A stretch of 64,000 nucleotides of DNA from Thaumatotibia leucotreta (Eukaryota; Arthropoda; Insecta; Lepidoptera; Tortricidae): positions 1-64,000 of the forward strand of contig JALPQI010030811.1 of assembly GCA_025490895.1 (NCBI GenBank), given 5' to 3'. Below are positions 12,301 to 24,300 of this stretch, piece by piece. The translations under genes and the position numbers were made by a program. How positions within the stretch are numbered: position 1 is the stretch's first letter; the number at the start of each line of letters is the position of its first letter. The notes under the pieces were generated by a model. It saw only the letters and a program-made list of their open reading frames with translations. It was not told the origin of the DNA and searched no databases.

Positions 12301-15300
12301 GCACGTGCAAGTGTGAGTAGCTGCACCTTACCTACCAGACGGCGGGCGCGGCGCTAGTGGAGCGCGTGGCGGCCGCGCTGGGCGGCGCCGCGCTCACGCG
12401 CCCGCACCGCGCCGCGCACGCACACGCTCACGCGCACGTGCAAGTGTGAGTAGCTGCACCTTACCTACCAGACGGCGGGCGCGGCGCTAGTGGAGCGCGT
12501 GGCGGCCGCGCTGGGCGGCGCCGCGCTCACGCGCCCGCACCGCGCCGCGCACGCACACGCTCACGCGCACGTGCAAGTGTGAGTAGCTGCACCTTACCTA
12601 CCAGACGGCGGGCGCGGCGCTAGTGGAGCGCGTGGCGGCCGCGCTGGGCGGCGCCGCGCTCACGCGCCCGCACCGCGCCGCGCACGCACACGCTCACGCG
12701 CACGTGCAAGTGTGAGTAGCTGCACCTTACCTACCAGACGGCGGGCGCGGCGCTAGTGGAGCGCGTGGCGGCCGCGCTGGGCGGCGCCGCGCTCACGCGC
12801 CCGCACCGCGCCGCGCACGCACACGCTCACGCGCACGTGCAAGTGTGAGTAGCTGCACCTTACCTACCAGACGGCGGGCGCGGCGCTAGTGGAGCGCGTG
12901 GCGGCCGCGCTGGGCGGCGCCGCGCTCACGCGCCCGCACCGCGCCGCGCACGCACACGCTCACGCGCACGTGCAAGTGTGAGTAGCTGCACCTTACCTAC
13001 CAGACGGCGGGCGCGGCGCTAGTGGAGCGCGTGGCGGCCGCGCTGGGCGGCGCCGCGCTCACGCGCCCGCACCGCGCCGCGCACGCACACGCTCACGCGC
13101 ACGTGCAAGTGTGAGTAGCTGCACCTTACCTACCAGACGGCGGGCGCGGCGCTAGTGGAGCGCGTGGCGGCCGCGCTGGGCGGCGCCGCGCTCACGCGCC
13201 CGCACCGCGCCGCGCACGCACACGCTCACGCGCACGTGCAAGTGTGAGTAGCTGCACCTTACCTACCAGACGGACGGCGGGCGCGGTACAAGTTGCAGTA
13301 CCTTACCTACCAGGCAGTCAAGTTTCTGGCGCGTCAATGATCCAATCATTTATTAGATTAGTAAAATCTTTAGTTGGTTTGCGGTACAAACATTTATCTT
13401 TCTTTAAACCTGTCAACAAAAGTGAAGAATTATCATGAAATAAAACTATGAAAACGGATAAACTCGCGTATATTAACTAATTTTAACTTCATTCCGACGT
13501 TTCGAACACTTTACAGGGTTCGTGGTCTGCGGATGAAATACTATATTAGTTAATATACGCGAGTTTATCCGTTTTCATAGTTTTATTTCATGAGTAATCC
13601 TCGCGGTAACCAAAGAAAATATTATGAAGAATTATCATTAAACTTGAAGTCTTCTTAACTACATGACCGTTTACGTATTTAGTACGTTCGATACTGTTTC
13701 GAAACCATGTTGGGCAAATCATCGGACATTCTTAATGGAAGCAAATATGTTTTTTTTTATATATGTTGGCACAACAAAATGGCTCCAACTCCAATCCGCC
13801 TGATCGTAAGTAAAAAGTGGAGCCCAAATCGCGGCGGCAACGAACAGGAGACCTTGTAAATCTTGTCAATAGGCATGATGACTCGCAAGTCAAATCAGCA
13901 TCTTTTTTCGAACTGTCAAAACGGTCACCACTATGGATTACTCAAAAGTGACCGGACTCCAAGTCCTCGTGAAAGGAATTTAATATGAAATACTCAAAAG
14001 TGACGTCACGTTTGAGTACTGCCAAATGACCTACTATTTAAGTTCTTTTCAATTTATTGAATAGAAGTTCTGTACAAAAATTACTGCAATCTACATCTTA
14101 GTAATAATTTCTTCGTATATTATGTCGTGCATACATACAGTCATCATCATCATCCCTATTGACTATCCAGTGAGTTACGAGTTAATTGACTATATATATG
14201 CATTTACTTTATTGTCTAATGTTTATGCCACAGCCGTAGGATCTCCAAATAAAACAATAAAAAGCCCCTTCCACACTCGCGTCATAACCTCAAGTATCCT
14301 TACAGTCACGCGGAGATGTTCGCGTGCATGGGCGCATGGTGCGTGCACGCGGCAGCGTGCGGCGTGCCGCAGCACACGGTGGAGGGGCTTTTAGCTGCGG
14401 CCGTGCCTTTCCTGCTGCCGCATGACCTGCCTGTGAGTAAACAACGTTTTTTTTTACAAACGAACAGACGAATCGCCTGATGGAAAGCGATTAACGTCGC
14501 CCATGGACACCCGCAACACCAGAGGCATCGCAAATGCGTTGCCGGCCTTTAAGGTGGGAGTACGCTCTTTTCTTGAAGGTTTGAAGGTCGTATCGGTCCG
14601 GAAACACCGCTTGTGACAGTTCGTTCCTGATTTGGCAGGGTCGCCATGAAATATGAGACGAGAGGAAGATAACAGCACTGCTGTAGGTTAAGTAATGATG
14701 CCTGTACACTGCCCGTACAATCCGAAAATGCGCCCTCTATAATAGTGTTCAATAATGAAACGAACTATTCTTCAGTTGCAATTCGTGTATATTACAAAAA
14801 TAAAATAAACTTATACAGTCTAAGGTAACAATCGATAACGCCATCTAACTGGAAGGCAGCGCCATCTCTCGGAGATTTAGGAACAAAAAATATAAGTAAA
14901 AGGTAAACAAACGATAGCGTCATCTAAATGGCAGACAGCGCCATCTGTTGGACTACTAGAGATGCAACATGCCGGCCACCAAGAACCACTGTTCTTAACA
15001 TAACTATAACTGTTCTTTATACAAAGATACCAGGCAGTTGCTTACTAAATGTATTCATATTAGTGTATACTAAACTTATTGACATTTAAAAGACCTAATT
15101 TCTAAACTTTACTCAGCTAAAGGTAATACACATAATTTTGACACAGGACGCTTTATCAAAGAATTTTTATATCGTAGCGTCACAACACGCGTAACTTTGT
15201 CCACCCCTGGATGTTTTTCTACGATTCGGCCTAATAGCCAACGTGCAGGTGGTAAATCGAATTCTTTAACCAACACCACGTCCCCCACGTTTGGTTCAGC

Positions 15301-18300
15301 AGACTCCTGCGTCCACTTGCGTCTTTGTAAAAAACTTGAGAGATATTCATGCGACCAACGCCGCCAGAAATCTTGCATCATCCGTTGGCAAAGTTGCCAT
15401 CTTCTCAAAGAGCCAACGGGAGCAGTTTCATAGTTCCTATCTGGTGCTACTAGTAAGGACTCACCTACGAGGAAGTGACCAGGTGTTAATGGCATTGGTT
15501 CTTCTTGATCACCAACGTAACAAATCGGTCTCGAATTGAGGCAGCTTTCTATCTGAGCTAATACTGTTGAGATCTCTTCGAATGTCAGAGTGGAGTTTCC
15601 AACAACTCTCTTCAGGTGAAACTTACAGGATTTCACCCCTGCTTCCCAGAGTCCTCCAAAGTTTGGAGCTTGTGGGGGGATGAAATGCCACTGGGTGCCG
15701 TTTGTAGCAAGCTAGTCTGATATTTCAGGTACAAATCTTGACTTTTCTTCGTTGAGCATGTCCTTTAGTTCCCTAGCTGCTCCGACGAAATTGGTACCGT
15801 TATCGCTATATAAATCGGTACAACGACCACGCCGAGCGATAAATCGTTTAAACGCAAACCCTGTGACGTTAGGTCGCTGACGGCTTCCAAGTGTATGGCT
15901 CGAGTGGCCATGCAAACAAATAAGCATATGTAACCCTTATATGACTTATTGCCGCGACCTTTGGATACTCGTATACTTATTGGGCCAGCGTAATCTACTC
16001 CGGAGTGGAGAAACGCTCGACACATGTTAACCCGTGGCGAGGGGAGTTGCCCCATCAGCTGAGGTTTATTGGCGGCGGCATACCTTATGCAAGTTATGCA
16101 TTTTCTACAGTAAAGCTTGACTACCGACTTCAGGCCAATAATGAAGTATCTTTCCCGAATAAAGTTCATCATTAATTGTGCCGCTCCATGAAGGGTAACC
16201 ATATGTGCATCTTGTATGATAAGAGTCGTCAACTGTGATCGTTTCGGCAGAATGATAGGATGTCTTTGGCCTTCGTCCATATTTGCGTGATGCAACCGGC
16301 CACCAACGCGTACTAGTGCTTGTCCGTCTAACCAGGGATTGAGAGTGGTAAGTAAACTTTTCTTACTTACTGATTTTTCAGCTTTGAGGTCTCTTATCTC
16401 TTCTGCAAACGCTTGTTTCTGACATTTCCTGATCATTACCAATAATGCCTCATCTATTTCTTTTTTCAGCAGGTACGTATGCTTCGGTTTCTGAGGTGTC
16501 AAGGCTCGTCTACAGTATGCAACCACTCTCAGCAACTTCGTCAGCGAGGAAAATTTCTTCCATGGATCTTCATCATCAACGGATTTTTCTTCCGACGTTA
16601 CCAGGTGAGTTTTGATTTGTCTTTCTTCCAGGTTCGTGCTTAATGTCTTTGGGTTGATGTATTGGATGAAGTCTTCGTGTAACCATTCTGGACCCTGCAA
16701 CCACAGTCTACATCCGATCAATTCAGAAGCCGGGATGCCTCTAGATGCGCAATCTGCGGGATTTTGTTCCGATCGTACGTGTGCCCATTGATTACGCTCG
16801 GTTACTGATAAAATCTCGGAACATCTGTTGCCAATGAATGTTTTCCAGCGACTGGGGTGACTGCTTAGCCATGCCAATACTACCTCTGAGTCAGTCCATG
16901 CATGCCGATTTTCTGTCGGTATATTCAACACTTCAGCGACTTCCACCAGCAACTTAGCTAGTAAGACCGCACCACATAGCTCTAACCGAGGTATCGAGAT
17001 TTGTTTAATTGGCGCCACTTTTGTTTTTGCAGTCACCAAACTAACGTGTATCTTGCCTTCAGAATCTATTACTCGCATGTATACCACTGCTCCGTATGCT
17101 GCGGTGGATGCATCACTGAAACCATGGAGTTCAACTAGCCGTACATTGCTGCTGATGTGCATCCAACGCTTCAATCGAAAGCAAGTGAGCTCTGATAGAC
17201 TTTCTCTATAGCTTGTCCATTCATCTAATAATGGTGGCGGGAGTTCTTGATCCCAATCTATCCCAGTGAGCCACAATCTTTGAATGAACATTTTTGCCTT
17301 TACTATGCTTGGGGCTATCCACCCTTGTGGATCGTACAGCTTCGAAATATCTGACACAACTTTTCTCTTAGTTACAGGTCCTGACATCGGTGGTAGCTGC
17401 ACAGCGTACACAAACTCATCAGAACCACGGTTCCAGGTAAGCCCTAATATTTTGTTTATAGTATCTAGTTTGACTGCTATTTGTTTATCTCCCTGATTAT
17501 TTGTTGCTTTTCCCGCTTGTATATTTTGTAGGATTGTGTCACTATTGCTGGTCCACTTTTGTAATTCAAAGCCATCTCTTCTAAGTATCTCAATGATTTG
17601 CTTGTGTATTTCTATGGCTTCTTCTTCACTCTCGCATCCTGACATCAAATCATCCATATAAAATTCGTTTTTTATCCTTTCAGCTGCCAATGGATAATCC
17701 TTGCCTTCATCGATTGCGACCTGTATTAAGCTTTTGACCGCCAAATATGGAGCCGAAGAAGTCCCGAACGTGACTCTGAGTAGTTTGTACTCCTTCAGTT
17801 CGTCCTCTGGGGTTTCACGCCATAGAATGCGCTGGTATTCAGAATCCTCGTCAGCAACTTTAATTTGACGGTACATTTTAACTATGTCTGCGATGAAACA
17901 GACCGGATAAGTACGCCAGCGCATTATCAGATGGCGTAGTTCCGGTTGTAAAGTGGGCCCCACCATCAAGTCGTCATTCAATGATACCCCGTTTTTACCT
18001 TTACAGGACGCATCGAAGACAATACGAACCTTTGTTGTTTCTTTGTCTTCACGTACTACTGCGTGATAAGTATGTACATTTTACATTACTTTCGCCGAGA
18101 TGAATTTCCTTCATGTGATTTAATTGTAGATATTCTTTAAATATAACCTTATATTCTTGTTTCAGCCGGTCGTATCCCTGCAGTTTCCTCTCTAAATGCT
18201 GAAACCGCTTGAGTGCTATCTCCCGTGATAGCCCATCTGCACAGGCCGGTTTGGAATCGCGAAACGGGAGTTTGACTACGTAGCGACCTTCATCATCACG

Positions 18301-21300
18301 TATCGTAGTCGCTTGAAAAAATCTTCACATCGTTGTTCTTCGCATGATAATATTTTTTGTTTAATGCAAGGTTCTGCCTCCACTTCCCAAAAAGACTTGA
18401 GCAACTGGTCTACTGACTCCAAAGTGCAAAAACACTTGTAAAATTTTCAAAGATTAACACTGGACTTAGAATTTTTCGATTCACTTGAGGACTTGGATTT
18501 GATCGTAATAACTACCATGAATTCGGATATTAAATTGCAAGTTGATACAAACAGCCGTATCTCAAAGGCGTTTAATAATTTCAAGAAAACACCTTAAGAT
18601 AGACTGACTGCGGCATACATTGAAACACGACTAGAAAGTCTCGAAAGTTTGTGGAATATATTCACGACGAAGCATCAGGAATTAATTGAGAAATACACAC
18701 CAGCTGATATAGAGGCTTCTAGTTATACCACTGGGGATGTGTACGACATCACAGATGAACTCTATATGGATTACAAATGTGCATTGAAGACAGCGTTTGG
18801 CAAAATACAAGGAGCTTCTAGAACTTGTGACATCGGATCTGATAAAGCTGATTATTCAAAACCAAGTCACGTTAAGTTACCGAAGATTACCATCCCAACG
18901 TTTTCAGGTCTTTACACCGAATGGATGAGTTTTAGGGATTTGTTTATATCACTCATCCATGAGAATAAGGATATCGACAATGTACAAAAATTACACTATC
19001 TCAAAGGTCATCTCAAAGGTGAAGCAGAGCAGCTACGTGTGTGTTGCATGCTTACCATATTGCCATTGCCTTTGCTTTGGTGAACCCTTGTCTTTCCACT
19101 CAGTATCCATCCCAATGTGGTGTTTAGTGCTGCTAAAGATCCTGATGGGCATTTAATTACCCCCTCTTCTATTATTTCGCTGTAAACTTCAGCTCCTAAC
19201 AATATGTCTATTTTGTTAGGAGTGTGATACTCTGGATCTGCTAGTGTGACGTATTCTAGTTCCGGCCATGATATAGGCGACACTGTCATTGCAGGCATAT
19301 AATTCGTGACTTTGTCCAGAACGTATGCTGTGACCTCGTACACACAACCTGAGTTGAGGCGTGAACTGATTTTTACTTGTACCACGGACCTCGCAATAAG
19401 GCTCTGTTCACCCCCCAACCCTGATACAGCTTCTTTGGTCGGTGTGATTTTTAATCCGAGTAGTTGGGCTGCTGCTCTTGTGATAAAAGAGGCTTGCGAC
19501 CCCTGATCGATCAGAGCTCTTAGGAGCTGATTTTCCCCAGCATCTCGTGACTCAGCTTTTACAATAGCTGTGGCTAGCAACACCTGGTGGGCTACTCCTT
19601 TCACGAAATGACTAGCAATGTGTGTGGATGTCGATGGTTGTTCTTCCCGTGTTAATGCTTTTGTTCACGTGACTTGCCTTGCAAGTGATGCCATTGCAAC
19701 TTGATTGTCAACAGACTCGTTTGAGATCGTTGACTGCGATTCGCCTTTCGGGTGTAATAGTGAATGATGTCTTCTGTGACAAATTTGACAGGACGTGGTG
19801 GTTTTGCAGTACTTTGCTGAATGATTACTTCCTAGACAATTGAAACAAACTCCGTGCGACTGGACAAAATTACGCTTGTCGTTTAGCTCTAAGTTACTGA
19901 ATTCTTTACAATTTCTTACATGATGATTTTGTTTACAGTACACACAATTTAGTTGAGCAACATGTAACATTTGAATGGGGTTAGCCTTACTACTTTTATT
20001 AGAACTGTGAGCGTAAGTTCGTTGTTTGTGAGTATACATTTGATTCGGTTTTGAGTCTAGAAATTCTAATGAATGGTACTTAGTCTCTAAGAATTCTTGT
20101 AATTGTTTTACAGACGGTAGCTGGTCACAACCTGACACCAACTGACTCACTTTGGCTTCCCATTCCTTCCTACTGTCTGCATCCAACTTTTGACTGACTA
20201 TATAGATTACAATAACGTCCCAGGTATCTGTATTAATATCTAAACCCCTCAAAGCATTTAAAGTCTCCGTAGTTACATCTAATAACTCCTTGATTGCACT
20301 GGAAGACTCTGTTAGAATAGTTTTTTGTCCAAAAAATCTTTTCAAAATGCAATTGACTAAATATTGTTTATTGTTATAGCGACTTTTTAACAGAGTCCAA
20401 CATTGCTCGTAACTATCGTTCGTGATAGGAATGTGTCGGAGTAGCTGCTCTGCTTCACCTTTGAGATGACCTTTGAGATAGTGTAATTTTTGTACATTGT
20501 CGATATCCTTATTCTCATGGATGAGTGATATAAACAAATCCCTAAAACTCATCCATTCGGTGTAAAGACCTGAAAACGTTGGGATGGTAATCTTCGGTAA
20601 CTTAACGTGACTTGGTTTTGAATAATCAGCTTTATCAGATCCGATGTCACAAGTTCTAGAAGCTCCTTGTATTTTGCCAAACGCTGTCTTCAATGCACAT
20701 TTGTAATCCATATAGAGTTCATCTGTGATGTCGTACACATCCCCAGTGGTATAACTAGAAGCCTCTATATCAGCTGGTGTGTATTTCTCAATTAATTCCT
20801 GATGCTTCGTCGTGAATATATTCCACAAACTTTCGAGACTTTCTAGTCGTGTTTCAATGTATGCCGCAGTCAGTCTATCTTATGGTGTTTTCTTGAAATT
20901 ATTAAACGCCTTTGAGATACGGCTGTTTGTATCAACTTGCAATTTAATATCCGAATTCATGGTAGTTATTACGATCAAATCCAAGTCCTCAAGTGAATCG
21001 AAAAATTCTAGTCCAGTGTTAATCTTTGAAAATTTTACAAGTGTTTTTAACTCTGTTCGCTGGGAGTGAAATCGGGCATAGGTTCCCCGTCGGTTCACTT
21101 TTTGTAAAATTATTCTAAGTCCAATTCTAGCTACTCAAATTTTTCTAAGTTCTTATTTGGCAGCTGTCAGATTGACTTTTGACTTGATATTGACAACTTT
21201 TAATGTGTGACACAGGTGACAAGTCCAGATTTGACAGCTGTCAGATTTACTTCTAACTTGACGTTTAACAGTTACTTGAGTTGACACCGACACTTAATAT

Positions 21301-24300
21301 AATTTAAAATGTACTCACAGTTTCGCTTCATAAATATGTAATCACTGCACAATCACTTCCCTTTGTTCGCTGGTGGTGACGCCGCCGATGACAGCTACTG
21401 CTGGTGTCCGCTTCAAGGTGATCTCCGCTGACGTCCTCCGCTGCTCCTGCTTGATAGTTTCCTTGACGACGGCCCGTCGCCCGTTGAAACAGCGTCCAAA
21501 AATTCCAGGCGAACAAGAAGTCCCACAAATTATCCGGTTCGAAGGACCAACATGTACACTGCCCGTACAATCCGAAAATGCGCCCTCTATAATAGCGTTC
21601 AATAATGAAACGAACTATTCTTCAGTTGCAATTCGTGTATATTACAAAAATAAAATAAACTTATACAGTCTAAGGTAACAATCGATAACGCCATCTCTCG
21701 GAGATTTAGGAACAAAAAATATAAGTAAAAGGTAAACAAACGATAGCGTCATCTAAATGGCAGACAGCGCCATCTGTTGGACTACTAGAGATGCAACAAT
21801 GCCTTATTAATAAAATGTGAGCCTTATACTTCCTTTGTCTTTATCCTAACATCTGATTGTAAAATATAGTAAACATTTTAATTGTGTATGACACTGGTCT
21901 CACTGCGAGCTACTAAGCTATGAACTATAGGCTATAAACACGAACAAAAGATACGCACTCCCGTGTAAAAAACAGAGACACGGCGATACTCGCCCGGCGG
22001 TGACGGCTGATAGCTGGGCGAGTATCGCTGTCTCTTTTATTTACATACTTACTTACTTATATATTTACTTTTATTTACTCTTTTATTTAGTAGCTCGCGG
22101 TGAGACCAGTGCCTAAAGACAAGCAAATGTCGCTACCCCTTTGTATTAAAGTATGTTTTAAATTCGCCGCCATATGTTGTTAGAAATGGGATCCGCTGTA
22201 TTGTGTTTGTGTATAGAACTTGTTTAATGTACGTTATTGTACCAGGAACCGCCACTGTTGTGCCACGCGGCAGCCCATCTGTTGCTCAGCCTCTCGAAGA
22301 ACGTGAAGTTCACAAGCGATCCGGTCGCTCAAGCCGGTGACCTTTTCCAGCACGCGCAGAGATCGCTACACTATCTTGAACCAAAGGTATCTAATAATAA
22401 ATATAAGTATTGTTTGTCCCTTTCGATCTTACGGACATGTTGATAAGAAAGAAAGGGACAAACAATACTTACCGGCTTGCTGAGTTAGAAGACGTTTATG
22501 AATAACAGGGTTAGTCTAAGGCCTGAGTAGACGCCAGTATGCTTAGCACATGATTGGCGCGACAGTATCTCGCCGCGAGATAGTCTATCCGTCAATCTTT
22601 TGTTAATATAGCTAGTGAAGGACGGGAGATCTATCTCGCGGCGACATACTGTCACACCAATCATGTGCTAAGCCTGCAGAGCGGGGCATCCATGTTAAGA
22701 AAATAGTCAAAATGGGCGTGAGTGCACGCTGGTCAAATCCCTTGGACGCTCGACGCTCCGCTGCACACCCCGCCGGACGCGCCGCCCGCTAGCCTCTCAG
22801 AATCCCTCATTTTCAACTGACTTCAAATTAAGGAGGAAGGTTCTCAATTCGACTGTATGTTTAAATTTTTTTTTCTGTTTGTTAGCTCATAACTTTCGAC
22901 TGGGTTAACCGATTTTGATGATTCTTATTCTTATTTTAAAGCTGATGCTCACCGATTGGTCCCATTTTAATTTAGTCCAGCTTTGACAATGGGATCCATG
23001 AGAAAACCATATTAATCATAAATTTGCGTTAAGCATGTGCACTCGAGTTCAAAATTAACCGTGATGATGGGGCCCTTGGAGAAATCGGTTGAAGTCGTTT
23101 TTTAACCTTTCATTTGTTTAGTAGCAGATCTGCTCCATTACAATTTGACTTTACGCAATAACCGTCAAAGTTAAATTTTGTTTGAACTGCTTGACGGTAA
23201 CGCATACTAAGGGCCTGTTTCACAATCTCCAGTTAAAGCTATCTGTCAGATAAAAATAACCCGCTCTCTTTATTCTTGCAGGTGAAAGAAAGAGATAGTG
23301 TTATTTTTTATCTGACAGATAGCTTTAACTGGAGATTGTGAAACAGGCCGTAAAGGTTAAACATGTTAATTTGGCGATTATCCAGACTGCGAGCGTAGTC
23401 CGCGAGGCGCTCCTCTGGCTGTGCCTCTCGCGGCTGTCCCCGGGCGCGGCGGGCGCGGCGACGGCGGAGGCGCGCGCGCTGCTGGCGGCGTGGACGGCGC
23501 CGCTGCCGCACGCCGGGCCCGCCGCCGCGCTGCCGCCGCTCACCGCGCTGCAGCACGCCAACAAGCACGCCAACACCAAGGCCAAGAAGGTCAGTGTACT
23601 GCGTAGTCCGCGAGGCGCTCCTCTGGTGCCTCTCGCGGCTGTCCCCGGGCGCGGCGGGCGCGGCGACGGCGGAGGCGCGCGCGCTGCTGGCGGCGTGGAC
23701 GGCGCCGCTGCCGCACGCCGGGCCCGCCGCCGCGCTGCCGCCGCTCACCGCGCTGCTGCACGCCAACAAGCACGCCAACACCAAGGCCAAGAAGGTCAGT
23801 GTACTGCGTAGTCCGCGAGGCGCTCCTCTGGTGCCTCTCGCGGCTGTCCCCGGGCGCGGCGGGGGCGGAGGCATCACACGTGCCGAAGAAAAAAAGTTTT
23901 AAGACAACATATTATCAAATGACGTACTGATTTTATTTTTTTTATTTTTATTTTATTTTTATTTATTGAGAAACAAACGGTTATACAACATACATTACAG
24001 TAAAATTTAATTACAACTGGACTAAACCTGGAGTTTCCTTAATAGAAATAATAACTAAGTAAATACATATTCAAAAACCAAAAATTACTTAATAAAACTG
24101 TAGGTAAGTGCAGCACACACGCTGACAGGTTTAAAGTATCGTAAGTAACAAAAAACTTTACAAAGGAGGAATATCTTTAAATGCTGAACAATCTGCTAGA
24201 AATTTGTTTTTTAAAACAATTTAAACTTAGGGAAAACATATCAATATCGTTAAAAAGTATGTTGTGGTTACGCATCGAACGTCTAATATAGGAGTTTCTG

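Larger units (their letters stand above)
14703..21798 (-). mobile_element. BEL/Pao LTR retrotransposon, degenerate
   Basis: LTRs at 14703-14969 and 21553-21798 are flanked by ATGCC on both sides (14698-14702 and 21799-21803), a clean 5-bp duplication. LTR ends are TGTTGCATC...GTGTACA on the - strand. The - strand order is 5' LTR, primer site TGGTCCTTCGAACC, gag, protease, an inverted gag piece, RT, RNase H, integrase, 3' LTR. Protease-RT-RH-integrase order and three zinc fingers in gag are typical of BEL/Pao. It is not autonomous: there are stops in gag and integrase, frameshifts near 18060 and 15770-15930, and the inverted insertion. It lies antisense in the XPO6 i-j intron. Confidence 0.92.

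Noticed and set aside
11806..13270. CRISPR array
   Set aside because: The 133-bp units are head-to-tail with no unique spacers, made of exon and intron sequence in an animal gene.
18649..19083. A separate + strand gene of 144 residues
   Set aside because: It is the inverted duplicate of the BEL gag, not a host gene.
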